This document shows, piece by piece, positions 10,471-20,675 of a stretch of 64,000 nt of DNA. How positions within the stretch are numbered: the stretch's first letter is position 1; each line of letters opens with the position of its first letter. This DNA is from Perognathus longimembris pacificus. Taxonomy: Eukaryota; Chordata; Mammalia; Rodentia; Heteromyidae. Made by a program: the position numbers and the translations under genes. Under the pieces are notes generated by a model, which saw nothing but the letters and a program-made list of their open reading frames with translations, ran no database searches and had not been told where the DNA came from. The DNA lies in assembly GCF_023159225.1 (NCBI RefSeq), contig NC_063166.1, positions 73,658,575 to 73,722,574 on the forward strand, read 5' to 3'.

Positions 10471-10476
10471 GCTCAT
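10471..10476 (+). repeat. target site duplication GCTCAT, right copy
   Basis: It directly follows the terminal CA of the LTR and continues into the interrupted SINE (GCTCATGCCTGTATACC). Confidence 0.9.
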
Positions 10477-10689
10477 GCCTGTATACCTAGCTACTCAGGA
10501 GGCTGAGATCTGAGGATTATGGTTCGAAACCAGCCCAGGCAGAAAATTCAATGAGACTCTCATCTCCAATAAACTACTCAGAAAAAAAGCTGGAAGTGGT
10601 GCTGTGGCTCAAGTAGTAGGGTGCTATAGCCTTGAGCACAAAGAGGCTCAAGCACAGCACCGAGGACCAGAAAAAAGAATCTGCAAATT

Positions 10690-11257
10690 CCGAACAAAAT
10701 TGCTAAAACAAAAACAAAAACTACAGTGCCACAGGCTTTATGGCCACCCATATAACCCCCGCTTTTAAAAAATAATGAATCGCTGGACCCTTACATAGTG
10801 CCCAATGGAATGGGTCATGCTATTCCCTCTTTTTTTGTGGTCCGTGTTTAGAAGTTTCCACAATAAAAGATTTTTAAAATTAAAAAAAAAAAAAAGCAGT
10901 GGAGAAAAGATGGAACAATTGACATCCATGCTTTTCTCTCCCTCCACCTCACCCCCCCCCTTTCCCTTTCTTGTTTTGGTGGTTTTCATAATGAAAAAGT
11001 TTCCATGGCAACCGGGTACCGATTAATTCCTCCTACCAAGAGGCTCCCTTCTCCCACTTCCTCCCCAGCCACCGGGGGAGGTTTAAAGTGTTTCTGCTGG
11101 CCCCGCCCCCTCACCCCTACATTCTGTCCAGGTCACTTAACACCTTCAGTTGTGGGCTAGCAAGACTTTTCTTTCTTTCTTTCTTTCTTTTTTAAATTGC
11201 ATCTCTCTTCTGTTTAAAAGAAAACACTTAGTGTTTATGTTACAAATTCCACCCGCC
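10690..11257. other. unique sequence with a possible retroposed 3' end
   Basis: AGAAGTTTCCACAATAAAAG followed by an A-run at about 10880-10893 looks like the polyadenylated end of a processed transcript or old L1. Source not recognised. Confidence 0.35.
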
Positions 11258-11420
11258 TTAGTCCATTTTCTGCTTCAATAACAGAATACTACAGATGGGT
11301 ACATTTTACAGAATAGTAGTTTAAAACTGTGGCTCACTGTGCTGGCGTTTGGGAAGTCTAGGATGGGGGGTGGGGGCTGTGTCTGAGGGTCTTCTCACTG
11401 CAGGACAACATGGCAGAAGA
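11258..11420 (-). mobile_element. MaLR-type LTR fragment, reversed
   Basis: TTAGTCCATTTTCTGCTTCA and AATAACAGAATACTACAGAT, then GGGAAGTCTAGGATGG: the reversed LTR 3' end. Confidence 0.6.
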
Positions 11421-11439
11421 CATTTCATACTGGGAGTGA

Positions 11440-11447
11440 GGGGGGGG

Positions 11448-11486
<39 letters not shown>
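11440..11486. repeat. G-run and GA microsatellite
   Basis: A run of G followed by about 18 AG units. Confidence 0.95.
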
Positions 11487-11490
<4 letters not shown>

Positions 11491-11600
11491 ACTAAGCCAC
11501 TCCTGTGATAATGGCCTTTAATCTATAAATGCCTAATCTGTCTTCTCCTCTTCTTTTCTTCTCCTTTCTTTCTCCTACTGTCTTCTTCCTTCTCCTGCTG

Positions 11601-11830
11601 CTGCTAGTACTGGAGCTTAAACTCAAGGTCTGGACCTCGTCCCTTAGCATTTTCTCTCAAGGCTGGTGTTCTACCACTTGAGCCACAGCTCCACTCCTGG
11701 CTTTTTGGTAGTTAATTGGAGCTAAGAGTCTCACAATCTTTCTTGTTCCAGCTGACTTTGAACCAAGATTATCAGATCTCAGCTTCCTGAGTAGCTGGGA
11801 TTCCAGTTGGGAACCATTAGCATCCAGCTT
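11601..11830 (-). mobile_element. 7SL-Geo dimeric SINE
   Basis: TACTGGAGCTTAAACTCAAG through CTGAGTAGCTGGGATTCCAG to AGCATCCAGC; moderately diverged. Confidence 0.82.
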
Positions 11831-12639
11831 CCCCAGGAGTTCCTAAGCAACATTCATCTTTCTTGATCTATAATTATACATGGACTGGTGGGTGCAAGGT
11901 TACTGTGGCTTCCCCTTTAGCTCCCTTCTCTCATCTCATGATTGGCCTCTTTTCTGTTTTTGCCATCTGGGGAAATCCTCTGGCCCCATGTGCTTTTCCT
12001 TCGAAGGCTGGTTTTGTCTCAAGGCCTGTGGAGGAACCCCTTTCTAGCATTGCAAATGAGATGCCTGATTCTCCTAACTCTGCCATTTGTCCTCTCCTTC
12101 AGGAACCTTGTCTTGATTTTCCCTTTAATCACGGAAATTCAGAACCTTTCAGTCTCTGCCTAGTTGTGCATCTTTTTCCATCATTCCTGCCTGGAACTCA
12201 ACAAGTCTTCCAGTCTGCAAATCCAAAACATTCTTCAGGCCACGAACCATTTCCTTCTCATTTGGAAAACGGTTGCTGCTCTTCCTTTGCTCTTCATTTT
12301 CCTGTAGGGTTTCAGTGCTTATGATAATGATGATCATTTTATTCTTCACAAATGACATTTCCTCCATCATTTTCCTCCCAGGGGCTTGCTTGTCTCGGCA
12401 CCATTTCTTGATTACAGTTTTGCATTGGGTCTTGCATTATTGCTTACACTTGCTTCTAAGATTTCCATCCATCCTCCAGTGTATTTTAAATGTAAAGCTA
12501 GGCTGCCTTGTTTGAAAAGAATTACATCTTGTATCTGGTTTTTGTTTTGTCCCATTACATTGGAAAACAGGGCCTCAAACTCACTACCTTCCTGACTCAA
12601 CCTCTCCAGTGCACCACTATGTCTGGCTTGCATTTGATT
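11831..12639. other. unique intergenic sequence
   Basis: No supported feature. A 153-codon plus-strand open frame (11863-12324) has no recognisable similarity. Confidence 0.45.
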
Positions 12640-12720
12640 TATTTATTTTTATTGTTCTTATAAAGGTGATGTACGGAGCAGTTACAGTTACATAAGTCAA
12701 GTAAGGAGTATATTTCTTTT
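12640..12720 (-). mobile_element. L1-type 3' end (subfamily 2)
   Basis: CAGTTACAGTTACATAAGTC, AAGTAAGGAGTATATTTCTT and GGACAATCTTGCTCCC, shared with 21240-21330. Confidence 0.6.
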
Positions 12721-12765
12721 TGGACAATCTTGCTCCCTCCCATTTTTTGTCTTGTTTTGTTTTAG

Positions 12766-12994
12766 AAGTACTACAGCTTGAACTCAGAACCTTGAGCTCT
12801 CTGAGCAAGCACTCTACCACTTGATCCATGCCTCCAGTCAGTTTTTGCTGTTAGTTATTTTTCAGGTGGCATCTTCTAGTTTGAGTTAGGGCTGGCTTTA
12901 GACCATGATCTTCCTACATATGCCTTGAACCACAGTCCTCCTGTTCTCTATCTCCTGAGTTAGCTAGGGATGGCAAGCATGTGACCCCTGGCTT
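12766..12994 (-). mobile_element. B1+ID composite SINE (B4-like)
   Basis: ID part reversed (AGCAAGCACTCTACCACTTG) followed by a degraded B1 part reversed (TAGCTAGGGATGGCAAGCAT). Confidence 0.65.
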
Positions 12995-13655
12995 GCATTT
13001 GATACACTGAAAGTACTCCTATTGTTTGGTTTTCTTTGGTGGGGGTTCATCTGCTAGTAGCTGTAAGCGCTTCTTTCTCAGCTGCTGGAATGTCTTAGGT
13101 GTCTTTTCTTCTGGGTCTCTGCAGCTCTAGTCATCCCTAAGGCCTCTCTATCCAGCTGACACTCTGGTGGTGCCTTTTGTGATCCAGGACAGAGGTTGGG
13201 CCTCCCCTTCTCCCAGCCCCAGGGAAGGGAAGGATGTGTTGGGTCTCCTTGGACCACCCAAGGCTGCTGCCTCTGCTTCTCCTCTGGTGGGGTCTGTGCC
13301 AAACTCTCTCAAGACTGTGGAGATCTGGTTCTCACCCAGGATGCTCTCTGCTGTTGGTCCCTACTGTCTGGCCCAGAGGGAGGCCGAGACCTGAGCCAGA
13401 CCTCTCAGCGCAAGGCCCTGACCCATTCCTGAGGCATGGCTACTGGCTGACCCTGGAGTTCCGCCCCAGGGGCACATTTGGAGCTTGAAAAGGAGGGGAG
13501 GGAAACTTCCAGTGGGCCATTGTTGGAGAGGTTTAACTAGAGACATGTTCTGGGGGATCCATCCTGTAGGACAGGGCTATAAAAACATGTCATTGGTGCC
13601 CTGGTATGTGCTCAGCATGGGTGAAGGCCGGGTTTGAGCCGTAGCATGCATAGAT
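12995..13655. other. unique intergenic sequence
   Basis: GC-moderate, with overlapping chance frames; nothing recognised. Confidence 0.45.

Positions 13656-13697
<42 letters not shown>
13656..13697. repeat. CA microsatellite followed by GCA units
   Basis: CA units then GCAACAGCAGCAGCAAGC. Confidence 0.95.
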
Positions 13698-13794
13698 CAA
13701 CAGCAGCAGCAAGCAAAAACCAAAAGAAAAAAAAAAAGGAAACAAACATATTAGTCGCTTTGTTAAATGGCAAAAACCAAAAATTCAATACATA

Positions 13795-13990
13795 ATGTGG
13801 CTGGGTGTTAGAGTGCTTGCCTAGCATGCATGAAGCCCCAGGTTCAAATCCTCAGTACCACAGAAACAGAAAAGGCCAGAAGTGGTGTTGTGGCTCAAGT
13901 GATAGAGTTGCTAGCCTTGAGCAAAAGAAGCTCAGGGACAGTGGCCAGGCCCTGAGTTCAAGCTCCAGGACTGGCAAAAAGAAGAGAAAA
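13795..13990 (+). mobile_element. IDL-Geo SINE, older subtype close to rodent ID
   Basis: The left half reads GAGTGCTTGCCTAGCATGCA and ends AGGTTCAAATCCTCAGTACC, closer to the ID consensus than the young copies. The Geo half is normal (TGAGTTCAAGCTCCAGGACT). Confidence 0.83.
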
Positions 13991-13999
13991 AAAAAAAAG

Positions 14000-14140
14000 G
14001 AAAGAAAAGTGAGGAGTGGGGCGGGATGGGGTGAGTGAGAATACTGAAGGCACCGTAGTCATAAAACTGCTTTGTTGCATGGCAACTCCTTTGTACAAAT
14101 ACCTAAAGCTAAAAAAAAAATTAAAAAATACATCCTACGA
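14000..14140 (+). mobile_element. L1-type 3' end (subfamily 3)
   Basis: AAGGCACCGTAGTCATAAAA and CTCCTTTGTACAAATACCTA before an A-rich tail; resembles 23600-23745. Confidence 0.5.
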
Positions 14141-14250
14141 TAAAACAAAAACAAAACAATCCTACCTTGAAACCCCAAGAAAGTGGAATGGCTTTGCCCT
14201 CTTCCAGGTCTATGGATGAAGGGGGGAGAGACTAGGGGAGGCCCTGAGTG

Positions 14251-14495
14251 GGGTATGACGGGGTTTGGGGAGGGAATGGGTGGGTGGGGTATGACGGGGT
14301 ATGGGGAGGGAATGGGTGGGTGGGGTATGATGGGCTTGGGGAGGGAATGGGTGGGTGGGGTATGATGGGGTTTGGGGAGGGAATGGATGGGTGGGGTATG
14401 ACGGGGTTTGGGGAGGGAATGGGTGGGTGGGGTATGGACAGGGTTTGGGGAGGGAATGGGTGGGTGGGGTATGATTGAGTTTGGTGAAGGGAGGT
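14251..14495 (+). repeat. 36-bp G-rich minisatellite, 6 full units plus a partial
   Basis: The unit begins GGGTATGACGGGGTTTGGGG and continues AGGGAATGGGTGGGTG. Six units of 36, 36, 35, 36, 36 and 37 bp are followed by a degenerate seventh. All G-runs are on the plus strand, so quadruplex formation is likely. The unit length is mostly divisible by three, so open frames encoding Pro/His/Ser-rich repeats appear on the minus strand; these are by-products, not genes. Confidence 0.95.
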
Positions 14496-14744
14496 AGAAC
14501 ATAAAATGCTCTCCTGTCTCTTCCAGGCACAGAAGGTTGTACCTACAAAAGAGATTTGCAGACTTGGAAAGCTGATGTAGGTAAGGGTGACAGAGGAGGA
14601 GGAGTTCCCCGCATGGCACACTGGACCCCTGGAGACGGAGACGCTGTCAGCTGGACCACAGGTCACATCCTTCGGGGACCTGAGTATCTAGTTACCATCA
14701 CTGTTTCAAAATCGGAAGATTTTTTCCCCCTCATTTTTTGTTGT

Positions 14745-14974
14745 TGTCAGTTCTAGGGCTTGAACTCAGGGCCTAGGCACTGTCCTTTAGCTGTTTTGTG
14801 CAAGGCTGGCACTTTATCACTTGAGCGAGCTTTTCTACTTCTGGCTTTTGGATGGTTAATTAAAGATAAGGGTCTCATGAACATTCCTGCCCAAGCTGGC
14901 TTTGAACCTTGATTCTCAGACCTCAGCCTCCTGAGAAGTTGGGATTACAGGCTTGAGCCACCAAGAGTCCAGAT
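14745..14974 (-). mobile_element. 7SL-Geo dimeric SINE
   Basis: CTAGGGCTTGAACTCAGGGC to GCTTGAGCCACCAAGAGTCC. First of two same-oriented copies 30 bp apart. Confidence 0.85.
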
Positions 14975-15002
14975 GAAGCTATCTTTATATTTTATAGTTT
15001 AT

Positions 15003-15238
15003 TTTTTGTTGTTGTTGTTCTGGTGCTTGAATGAAGGGTTTGTGCTCTGTCCCTGAGTGCTTTTGCTCAAGGCTAGGGCTCTACCACCTTGAGCCCACAG
15101 GGCCACTTCTGGTTTTCTGGTGGTTAATTGGAGATGAGTCTCATGGACTTTCCTGCCCAGGCTGGCTTTGAACCATTATGGTTATACCTCAGCCTCCAGA
15201 ATAGCTAGGATTATAGGCAGGAGCCACCAGCACCCAGC
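15003..15238 (-). mobile_element. 7SL-Geo dimeric SINE
   Basis: GTTCTGGTGCTTGAATGAAG to GGAGCCACCAGCACCCAGC. Second of the pair; followed by a short GT run. Confidence 0.85.
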
Positions 15239-15261
15239 AAAAGCGCGTGTGTGTGTGTTTT

Positions 15262-15979
15262 ATCCTATGGTAAATGTCATAGAAATGTCTTTCTAGAGAG
15301 CTTTGAAGTGGGATGATAGACATTTGCTCTGTCCTTAAAAGAAGAAGAAAAATAAAGGCTATCCTCAGAGCAAACTCAGGAATCTTTTCCAGGCCACTGG
15401 GCTAAATGATGCCAAAAAAGCAATTCCTAAGGACTTCAAAGTTGGAAAAAAATGTTTCTTTCAGAAGAAAAGAATTTCTGGAATAAAATAAATGATGGCC
15501 ATTTGGGTTCTGCATTCCTCCTACTTTATCAGAAGCGAAGTATTCATGTCGCATCTGTGATTGAGGACAGAGTCCTGGCTGCTCCCATTTGAGTTCACAT
15601 TTTGCTGGGAAGGAGGGTGACAGGGTGCCACCAATTCCCGCCCTGCCCCATCCAGAGGCATGAAATCAAACCCAGGAGGAGCTGGACACGCGGGAGTGCG
15701 TGCGGGAAGCGCTTTCAGCCCCTCCCTGCTGGAGCGCTGGGTGCTTCTGCGGCAGGGGCCGCGGCCGCTTGGGCACTGGCAGCCGGGCAATCTGAGCCCG
15801 TGTCCACCGCCTGGCTCCTTGCTCTGTCGCAGCGTGTGATACAGCCAGGACACACACTTTCCACTCATGGCCTGGAAGTCCACGTTTGCTGCTCTCTCCA
15901 GTAAGAGGGACTACTTGACAGCTGTCCTCTAGGACATCTCACACTGCGTGCCTCCCGAGCCTTGGCTTTTCCTTCTCCA
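15262..15979. other. unique sequence with a small CpG-rich patch
   Basis: CpG dinucleotides cluster at about 15685-15835 (GGGGCCGCGGCCGCTTGG). Too short to call a CpG island; no TATA or exon-like reading seen. Confidence 0.4.
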
Positions 15980-16090
15980 AACTCATTACTTCATTCAATC
16001 CGCATGAAGGTGAAGGCATCCTTATAACCTTATAACCTTAGGGTGAGGCTCAGAGAGATGCAGTGTCTTGCCCAAGGCCACACAGCAAGC
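15980..16090 (+). mobile_element. MIR element
   Basis: ATTACTTCATTCAATCCGCA, GGTGAGGCTCAGAGAGATGC and CCAAGGCCACACAGCAAGC are the MIR core and 3' signature. Confidence 0.65.
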
Positions 16091-16139
16091 AACACAAACA
16101 CCCAGAACGGCCTGATTCCAAAGACAGAATAACTACTAT

Positions 16140-16560
16140 GTTGTTTGTTTGTTTGTTGGTCATGGGGCTTGAACTCAGGGCTTGGGCACTGTCCCTGAGC
16201 ACTTTCTGAGGTTTTCTGGTGGTTCATTGGAGATAAGAGTCTCAGAGAGGGGCTGGGAATATGGCCTAGTGGTAAAGTGCTGGCCTCGTATACATGAAGC
16301 CCTGGGTTCGATTCCTCAGCACCACATATATAGAAAACGGCCAGAAGTGGCACTGTGGCTCAAGTGGCAGAGTGCTAGCCTTGAGCAAAAAGAAGCCAGG
16401 GATAGTGCTCAGGCCCTGAGTTCAAGACCCAGGACTGGCAAAAAAAAAAAGAGTCTCAGGAGACTTTCCTTCCTGGGCTGGCTTTGAACCATGATCCTCA
16501 GATCTCAGACTCTTGAGTAGCTAGGATTACAGGCATTAGCCACCAACACTTGGCTTTATT
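16140..16560 (-). mobile_element. 7SL-Geo SINE, interrupted by an IDL-Geo insertion
   Basis: The Geo side lies at 16140-16248 (GGGGCTTGAACTCAGGGCTT) and the 7SL side at 16464-16560 (TTGAGTAGCTAGGATTACAG). The break carries an IDL-Geo at 16249-16448. Confidence 0.85.
16249..16448 (+). mobile_element. IDL-Geo dimeric SINE nested in a 7SL-Geo SINE
   Basis: Complete element with target duplication AAGAGTCTCAG, left at about 16235 and right at about 16449. It inserted in the opposite orientation within the junction region of the host SINE. Confidence 0.9.
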
Positions 16561-16659
16561 GTGTTATTTATAACCAACAAGATGACAATCAGAGGCACAG
16601 AGACAAATGCTACACCGTGATTCCTCTGTTACTAAAAACCAAATTACCCTGACTCAATA

Positions 16660-16835
16660 AGATAGTGGAATATTCCTATGATGGAATATTACTCAGCAGT
16701 GAAAAGGAACAAAGTACATGTAGCAATATAGATGAATCCCAGCAGCTTTATGCAGGGGCAAGACAAATCATGCACAAAAGAACACACTCTATGTGTATTT
16801 GTGTGACTCCTAGGAAAGGCAAGCCCCTAGTGTGT
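16660..16835 (+). mobile_element. L1 3'-region fragment
   Basis: GGAATATTCCTATGATGGAA, TATTACTCAGCAGTGAAAAG and CAGCTTTATGCAGGGGCAAG: a common old-L1 segment, degraded. Confidence 0.75.
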
Positions 16836-16889
16836 GTGTGTGTGCATGATAGGGCTTCCAAAACAACACAGCATAGATGGACAAGGTGA

Positions 16890-17145
16890 CTTGAACAATA
16901 GAAGCTTGCTTTCTCAAAATCTGGAGGCTGGACGTACTGGCATGAAGCGTTGGCAGGGTTGGTCTTTCTGAGGCGGATATCCTTGGCTTGTCCATGGCTC
17001 TTCTCTCTGTGCTGTCCTAGGGTTTGCTCTGTATATATCTGCGTCTCGATTTCCTCCTTTTTTTTTTTTTTATGAGGATAGTCACATTGGATCGGAGCCC
17101 ACCCTCATGACTTCATTTTGACTGAATTACCTCTTTAAAGACCTT
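16890..17145 (-). mobile_element. MaLR-type LTR fragment, reversed
   Basis: TCTGGAGGCTGGACGTACTG, CACATTGGATCGGAGCCCAC and GAATTACCTCTTTAAAG match the common reversed MaLR layout. Confidence 0.6.
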
Positions 17146-17147
17146 TG

Positions 17148-17360
17148 GCAGTACCAGTGTTTGAACTTAAGACCTTGTTCTTGCTTGGCCGGTACTTTAC
17201 TGCGGAGCCGCCCCTCCAGCCCTGTTTTTGCTGCTTGTTTTTAGGAGAGGGTCTTCCTTCCCACCTGGGGGGATGCCTGGGACAACCCTCCACCCACTCT
17301 AGACTTCCCATAGTTGCTGAGATGACGGGCATGTGCCGAGGCGTCCTCACGCCTGCTGTG
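17148..17360 (-). mobile_element. B1+ID composite SINE, old
   Basis: GGCAGTACCAGTGTTTGAAC (ID B box reversed) followed by a degraded B1 (AGTTGCTGAGATGACGGGCA). Confidence 0.55.
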
Positions 17361-17649
17361 GAGATCGAGTCTCGGAGACACTGAAGCACCGATGGCAGGT
17401 GCTGTGCTCAGCGTGGTCCTCGATCTGTCAGTGAAGAAAGAGCTTCTCTGAGGAATAGCTGGCTGCCATTTCCAAATAGAAGTTTATAGTATTAAAAATT
17501 CTCCCCGTCCCCTAGTATTACATAACACCCAGCATAGGAAATACTCCATACTCATGCATATCTACAACCTAGGCTGGGCCACTGCTCATACATGGTTTTT
17601 TTTTTGGCATGTCAAGCCATCAAGCCATCAATTCAAAAGCCATCTGCAG

Positions 17650-17858
17650 GGGTTGGGAATATGGCCTAGTGGCAAGGGTGCCTGACTTGTATACCTGAAG
17701 CCCTGGGTTCAATTCCCCAGCACTACATATATAGAAAATGGCCAGAAGTGGTGCTGTGGCTCAAGTGGCAGAGTGCTAGCCTTGAGCAAAAAGAAGCCAG
17801 GGACAGTGCTCAGGCCCTGAGTTCAAGGCCCAGGACTGGCAAAAAACAAACAAAGAAA
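17650..17858 (+). mobile_element. IDL-Geo dimeric SINE with 16-bp perfect target duplication
   Basis: CAAAAGCCATCTGCAG at 17634-17649 and 17859-17874 flanks a complete element ending GACTGGC with an AAAAAACAAACAAAG tail. Confidence 0.95.
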
Positions 17859-18002
17859 CAAAAGCCATCTGCAGATGTCAATAATCTCCATCCCTTCCAC
17901 AACACACACATCCACCATACACACATCCACCATGTAGAGTTTAGTAGTCATTTAGGTGAAATTGACAATGAAATGTATAAACCTTTAGTGTGATATTTCA
18001 GT

Positions 18003-18205
18003 GAGTTGACAAAAGTAGAAAGCCTGCATAAGTCCCCTTCTTTCCCACTCCTCTCCTCCTCTGTTTCCTTCCTTCCTTCCTTCCTCCCTTCCTTCTATCA
18101 TCCTTCCCTTTTTTCCTCCTTCTCTCCCTTGCCCTCCCTTCCTTCCTCTCTCTTCTCTCCCTCCTTTTTCTATCTTCCTCTCTCTCCTTCTTTCACTCTT
18201 TTTAG
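18003..18205. repeat. polypyrimidine (TTCC/CTTT) tract, about 200 bp
   Basis: Almost pure C/T on the plus strand, including CTTCCTTCCTTCC runs, a possible triplex-forming mirror-rich tract. Confidence 0.9.
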
Positions 18206-18310
18206 GTGAGGTTTCACTATGTTGCCTAGGCTAGTCTCAAATTCGTGGACTCCTCTTGCCTCAGTTTACCAAGCAGCTAATTCTAGAGTGCACACCACTG
18301 TCCCTGGCTC
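18206..18310 (-). mobile_element. B1-like monomer SINE
   Basis: GGTTTCACTATGTTGCCTAG through CCACTGTCCCTGGC, a reversed 7SL-derived monomer next to a long pyrimidine tract. Confidence 0.6.
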
Positions 18311-18334
18311 ATGACTTCAATTTATTTATTTAGT

Positions 18335-18549
18335 TTTGGTGCTGGTCCTAGGCCTTGGACTCCAGACTTGGGGGCTGTCCTTTAACTTTTTTGCTCCAAG
18401 CTGATGCTCCAGTACTTGGACCACATCTCCACTTTTTTTTTTTTTGCTGGATAATTGAAGATAAAAGTCTCATGGACTTTTCTGCCCAGGCTTCCAACTG
18501 CAATCTTCAGATCTCAGCCTCCCGAGTAGCTATGATTACAGGCATGAGT
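18335..18549 (-). mobile_element. 7SL-Geo dimeric SINE
   Basis: GGTGCTGGTCCTAGGCCTTG to GTAGCTATGATTACAGGCAT, with a T-run inside. Confidence 0.83.
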
Positions 18550-18995
18550 TGTGATTTTTTTACAATGTACTTATCATGGTGGAGAACTTAGGTTTAATGG
18601 AGGTGTTGGGGGTAATCACTCAAAGAGTACAGAGTTGTCAGCACACAGTAGGCCCACCATGTTTGGCCGGAGTGGGGGGAGGGGGAGGGGGGTGCCAGAG
18701 AGCTGCCCCATTCCACCTCTGGCCTGGCTCAAGGTATCTTGAGCTTGGGCCCAGGAGAGGCCACTTGGTTCCTGGGTTCCTGGACAGCCAAGGGAGAGGG
18801 CCCTTTGCCACATTCTTCGGAGAGAGCACATCCAAAACAATCTCTTTTTCTAAAAACTCCGTGCTAACGGGTTCCAGATGTCCGTTTGTTATATAATGGG
18901 GCTTGTTTTAATAGTGTCAACTTCCAGATGTGCAGCCTGGAATCAAGAAGCCCATTGGCCCCCTGAGGACACTGTGAGCGGAGCTGAGAGCCGCC

Positions 18996-19036
<41 letters not shown>

Positions 19037-19844
19037 GCGTGTGCGCGCTGGGGGAGAGCCCTCTGTGCAGAGGTAGGGATGGTGGACAAGCCAGAGGCGC
19101 CCACCCATCCACTCACCTGCCCCGCGGCTGCCCCTGGTCTGGAGCGTGGGAAGGACACCCCAGCCTTCTCTGGGGCACCCAGAAAAGCAAGCACAGAAGG
19201 CTGGGCTGGGGGGAATGGGCTCTCCTGGAATCTGGGTCACACGAATCCTTGCTGAAGGGTCTTGCTGAAGTCACCTGATGGCTGAGAAGATGGAAAAGAA
19301 AATCCTGTTTACCTGGAGGGGGGCTGTGGAGGGAAGGAACAGGAGGTGAGCCTTGCCCAGTTCTGCAAAGGTTTGGAAACATTTGAGCCTTTCCCTTTTG
19401 GGCCGAATGGAAAGATGCTGGGTTCCTTTTTGGACCCCATCTCCTCCCTGCCTATGCCTGTCACCAGCCAGAAGCCCCTGGGCAGCACAAACTACATTTT
19501 CCCTGGAACACTGGGAAAGAACCAGGGGCAGAGAACTCACCACCGCCCCCTGCAGTTGGTTCTCTGACCCGGTGCAGCTCCAGCAGATGGAGCCTTCTTC
19601 CCAAGGCGGAGGTGGTGCTGCCCTCTGGAGCTGTGCTGAGCGGCTCCCTGTGCGACCTGACACAGACCAGGCCCCCAGCCTTGTTCTCTCAGGCGCTGGA
19701 ACTCTGACACCAGGTGACCTACGACTGAGATATCCCGAAGAGTGATGTCCGAAGTCTTAAACAAGAAAAGTGACGAAATCAGAATGCAGTTCCAAGGCAG
19801 AGCCTTCAAACGGGGGAACTCACCACAGAAAGGGGGGTAATCTA
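18550..19844. other. unique GC-rich intergenic sequence
   Basis: Includes a G-run (about 18671-18693) and a TG microsatellite. Long overlapping frames but no exon signature. Confidence 0.45.
18997..19049. repeat. TG microsatellite with CG-containing end
   Basis: TG units ending GCGTGTGCGTGTGCGCGC, a potential Z-DNA former. Confidence 0.95.
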
Positions 19845-19925
19845 AGCTGGGGGTGGGAGTGGCCACCTGTAATCCCAGGTGGGGGCAGGAAGATTGACAC
19901 GTCCGGGGCAACCTGGACCATTTAT
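19845..19925 (+). mobile_element. B1-like fragment followed by CA microsatellite
   Basis: GGGAGTGGCCACCTGTAATC and GCAACCTGGACCATTTATAA lead directly into a CA run that would be its degenerate tail. Confidence 0.55.

Positions 19926-19926
<1 letters not shown>

Positions 19927-19981
<55 letters not shown>
19927..19981. repeat. CA microsatellite
   Basis: About 27 CA units after a B1-like fragment. Confidence 0.97.
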
Positions 19982-19982
<1 letters not shown>

Positions 19983-20104
19983 GATCTTTAAAAAGTACTC
20001 CAACAAAATTCCAGTCAAATGGGAGGGGGTACACAAAGAAGTGAATATGAAAATAAGTGTAAAATTGCCAGTGTAGTTTTACAAATAAAAAACACTAAGG
20101 CAGG

Positions 20105-20345
20105 AGCCAGGAGTGGGTAGCACGGGCCTGCAATCCTAGATACTCAAGAGGCTGAGATCTGGGGATCACAGTTTGAAGCCAGCCTGAGAAGTCTCCAAGA
20201 CTTTTATTTCCAATTAAGCAGCAAAAAAAAAAAGGGGGTGGGGTGGGAAGTAAAGATGTGGCTTAAGTGGTAGAGTGCCAGCCTTGAGTGAAAAAGCCAA
20301 AGGAGAGTGTGAGGCCCCGAGTTCAAGCCTCAAGCCCAGCATCAA
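20105..20345 (+). mobile_element. 7SL-Geo dimeric SINE
   Basis: GAGCCAGGAGTGGGTAGCAC, then a linker A-run, through GAGTTCAAGCCTCAAGCCCA. Confidence 0.83.
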
Positions 20346-20675
20346 AAGAAAAAACAAAAATTAAAAAACAACAACAACAACAACACTAAGACAGGACTTG
20401 CCTGTCTCCCAGCTGTCTCCCAACTGTGTGGTAAAACTCAAATACTTTAAACACTATGTTACTAGCGTGAAAACAGCAAAGAAAGAAATGGCACAGAAGA
20501 CATAAAGTCCAAAAATAGACCCTGTACAGATGAAAACATGGAACGTGGCCGAGAAACACACTTCAAGTGAAAGCTAATAGGAAGCTCTAACCAGTTACCT
20601 TTGAGGAGAGTGACTTGGCTGGAAGAGGAGGAGACAGAGAGAGGAGAGAGGGGCTTAGTTTTCTTTTTCTTTCTT

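Larger units (their letters stand above)
9853..10668 (+). mobile_element. 7SL-Geo SINE interrupted by the solo LTR
   Basis: The 5' piece 9853-9872 (GCTAGGCACTGGTGGCTCAT) and the 3' piece 10471-10668 (starting GCTCATGCCTGTATACCTAG, ending in a short Geo half) form one element once the LTR and one GCTCAT copy are removed. Confidence 0.88.

Noticed and set aside
14251..14495. CRISPR-like repeat array
   Set aside because: Units are contiguous without variable spacers, in a mammalian genome; it is a minisatellite.
14059..14666. Pro/His/Ser repeat proteins read from the minus strand
   Set aside because: Translation of the 36-bp minisatellite in several frames; no start context or conservation evidence.
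15685..15835. CpG island promoter
   Set aside because: Only about 150 bp of elevated CpG, no adjoining exon; left as a note only.
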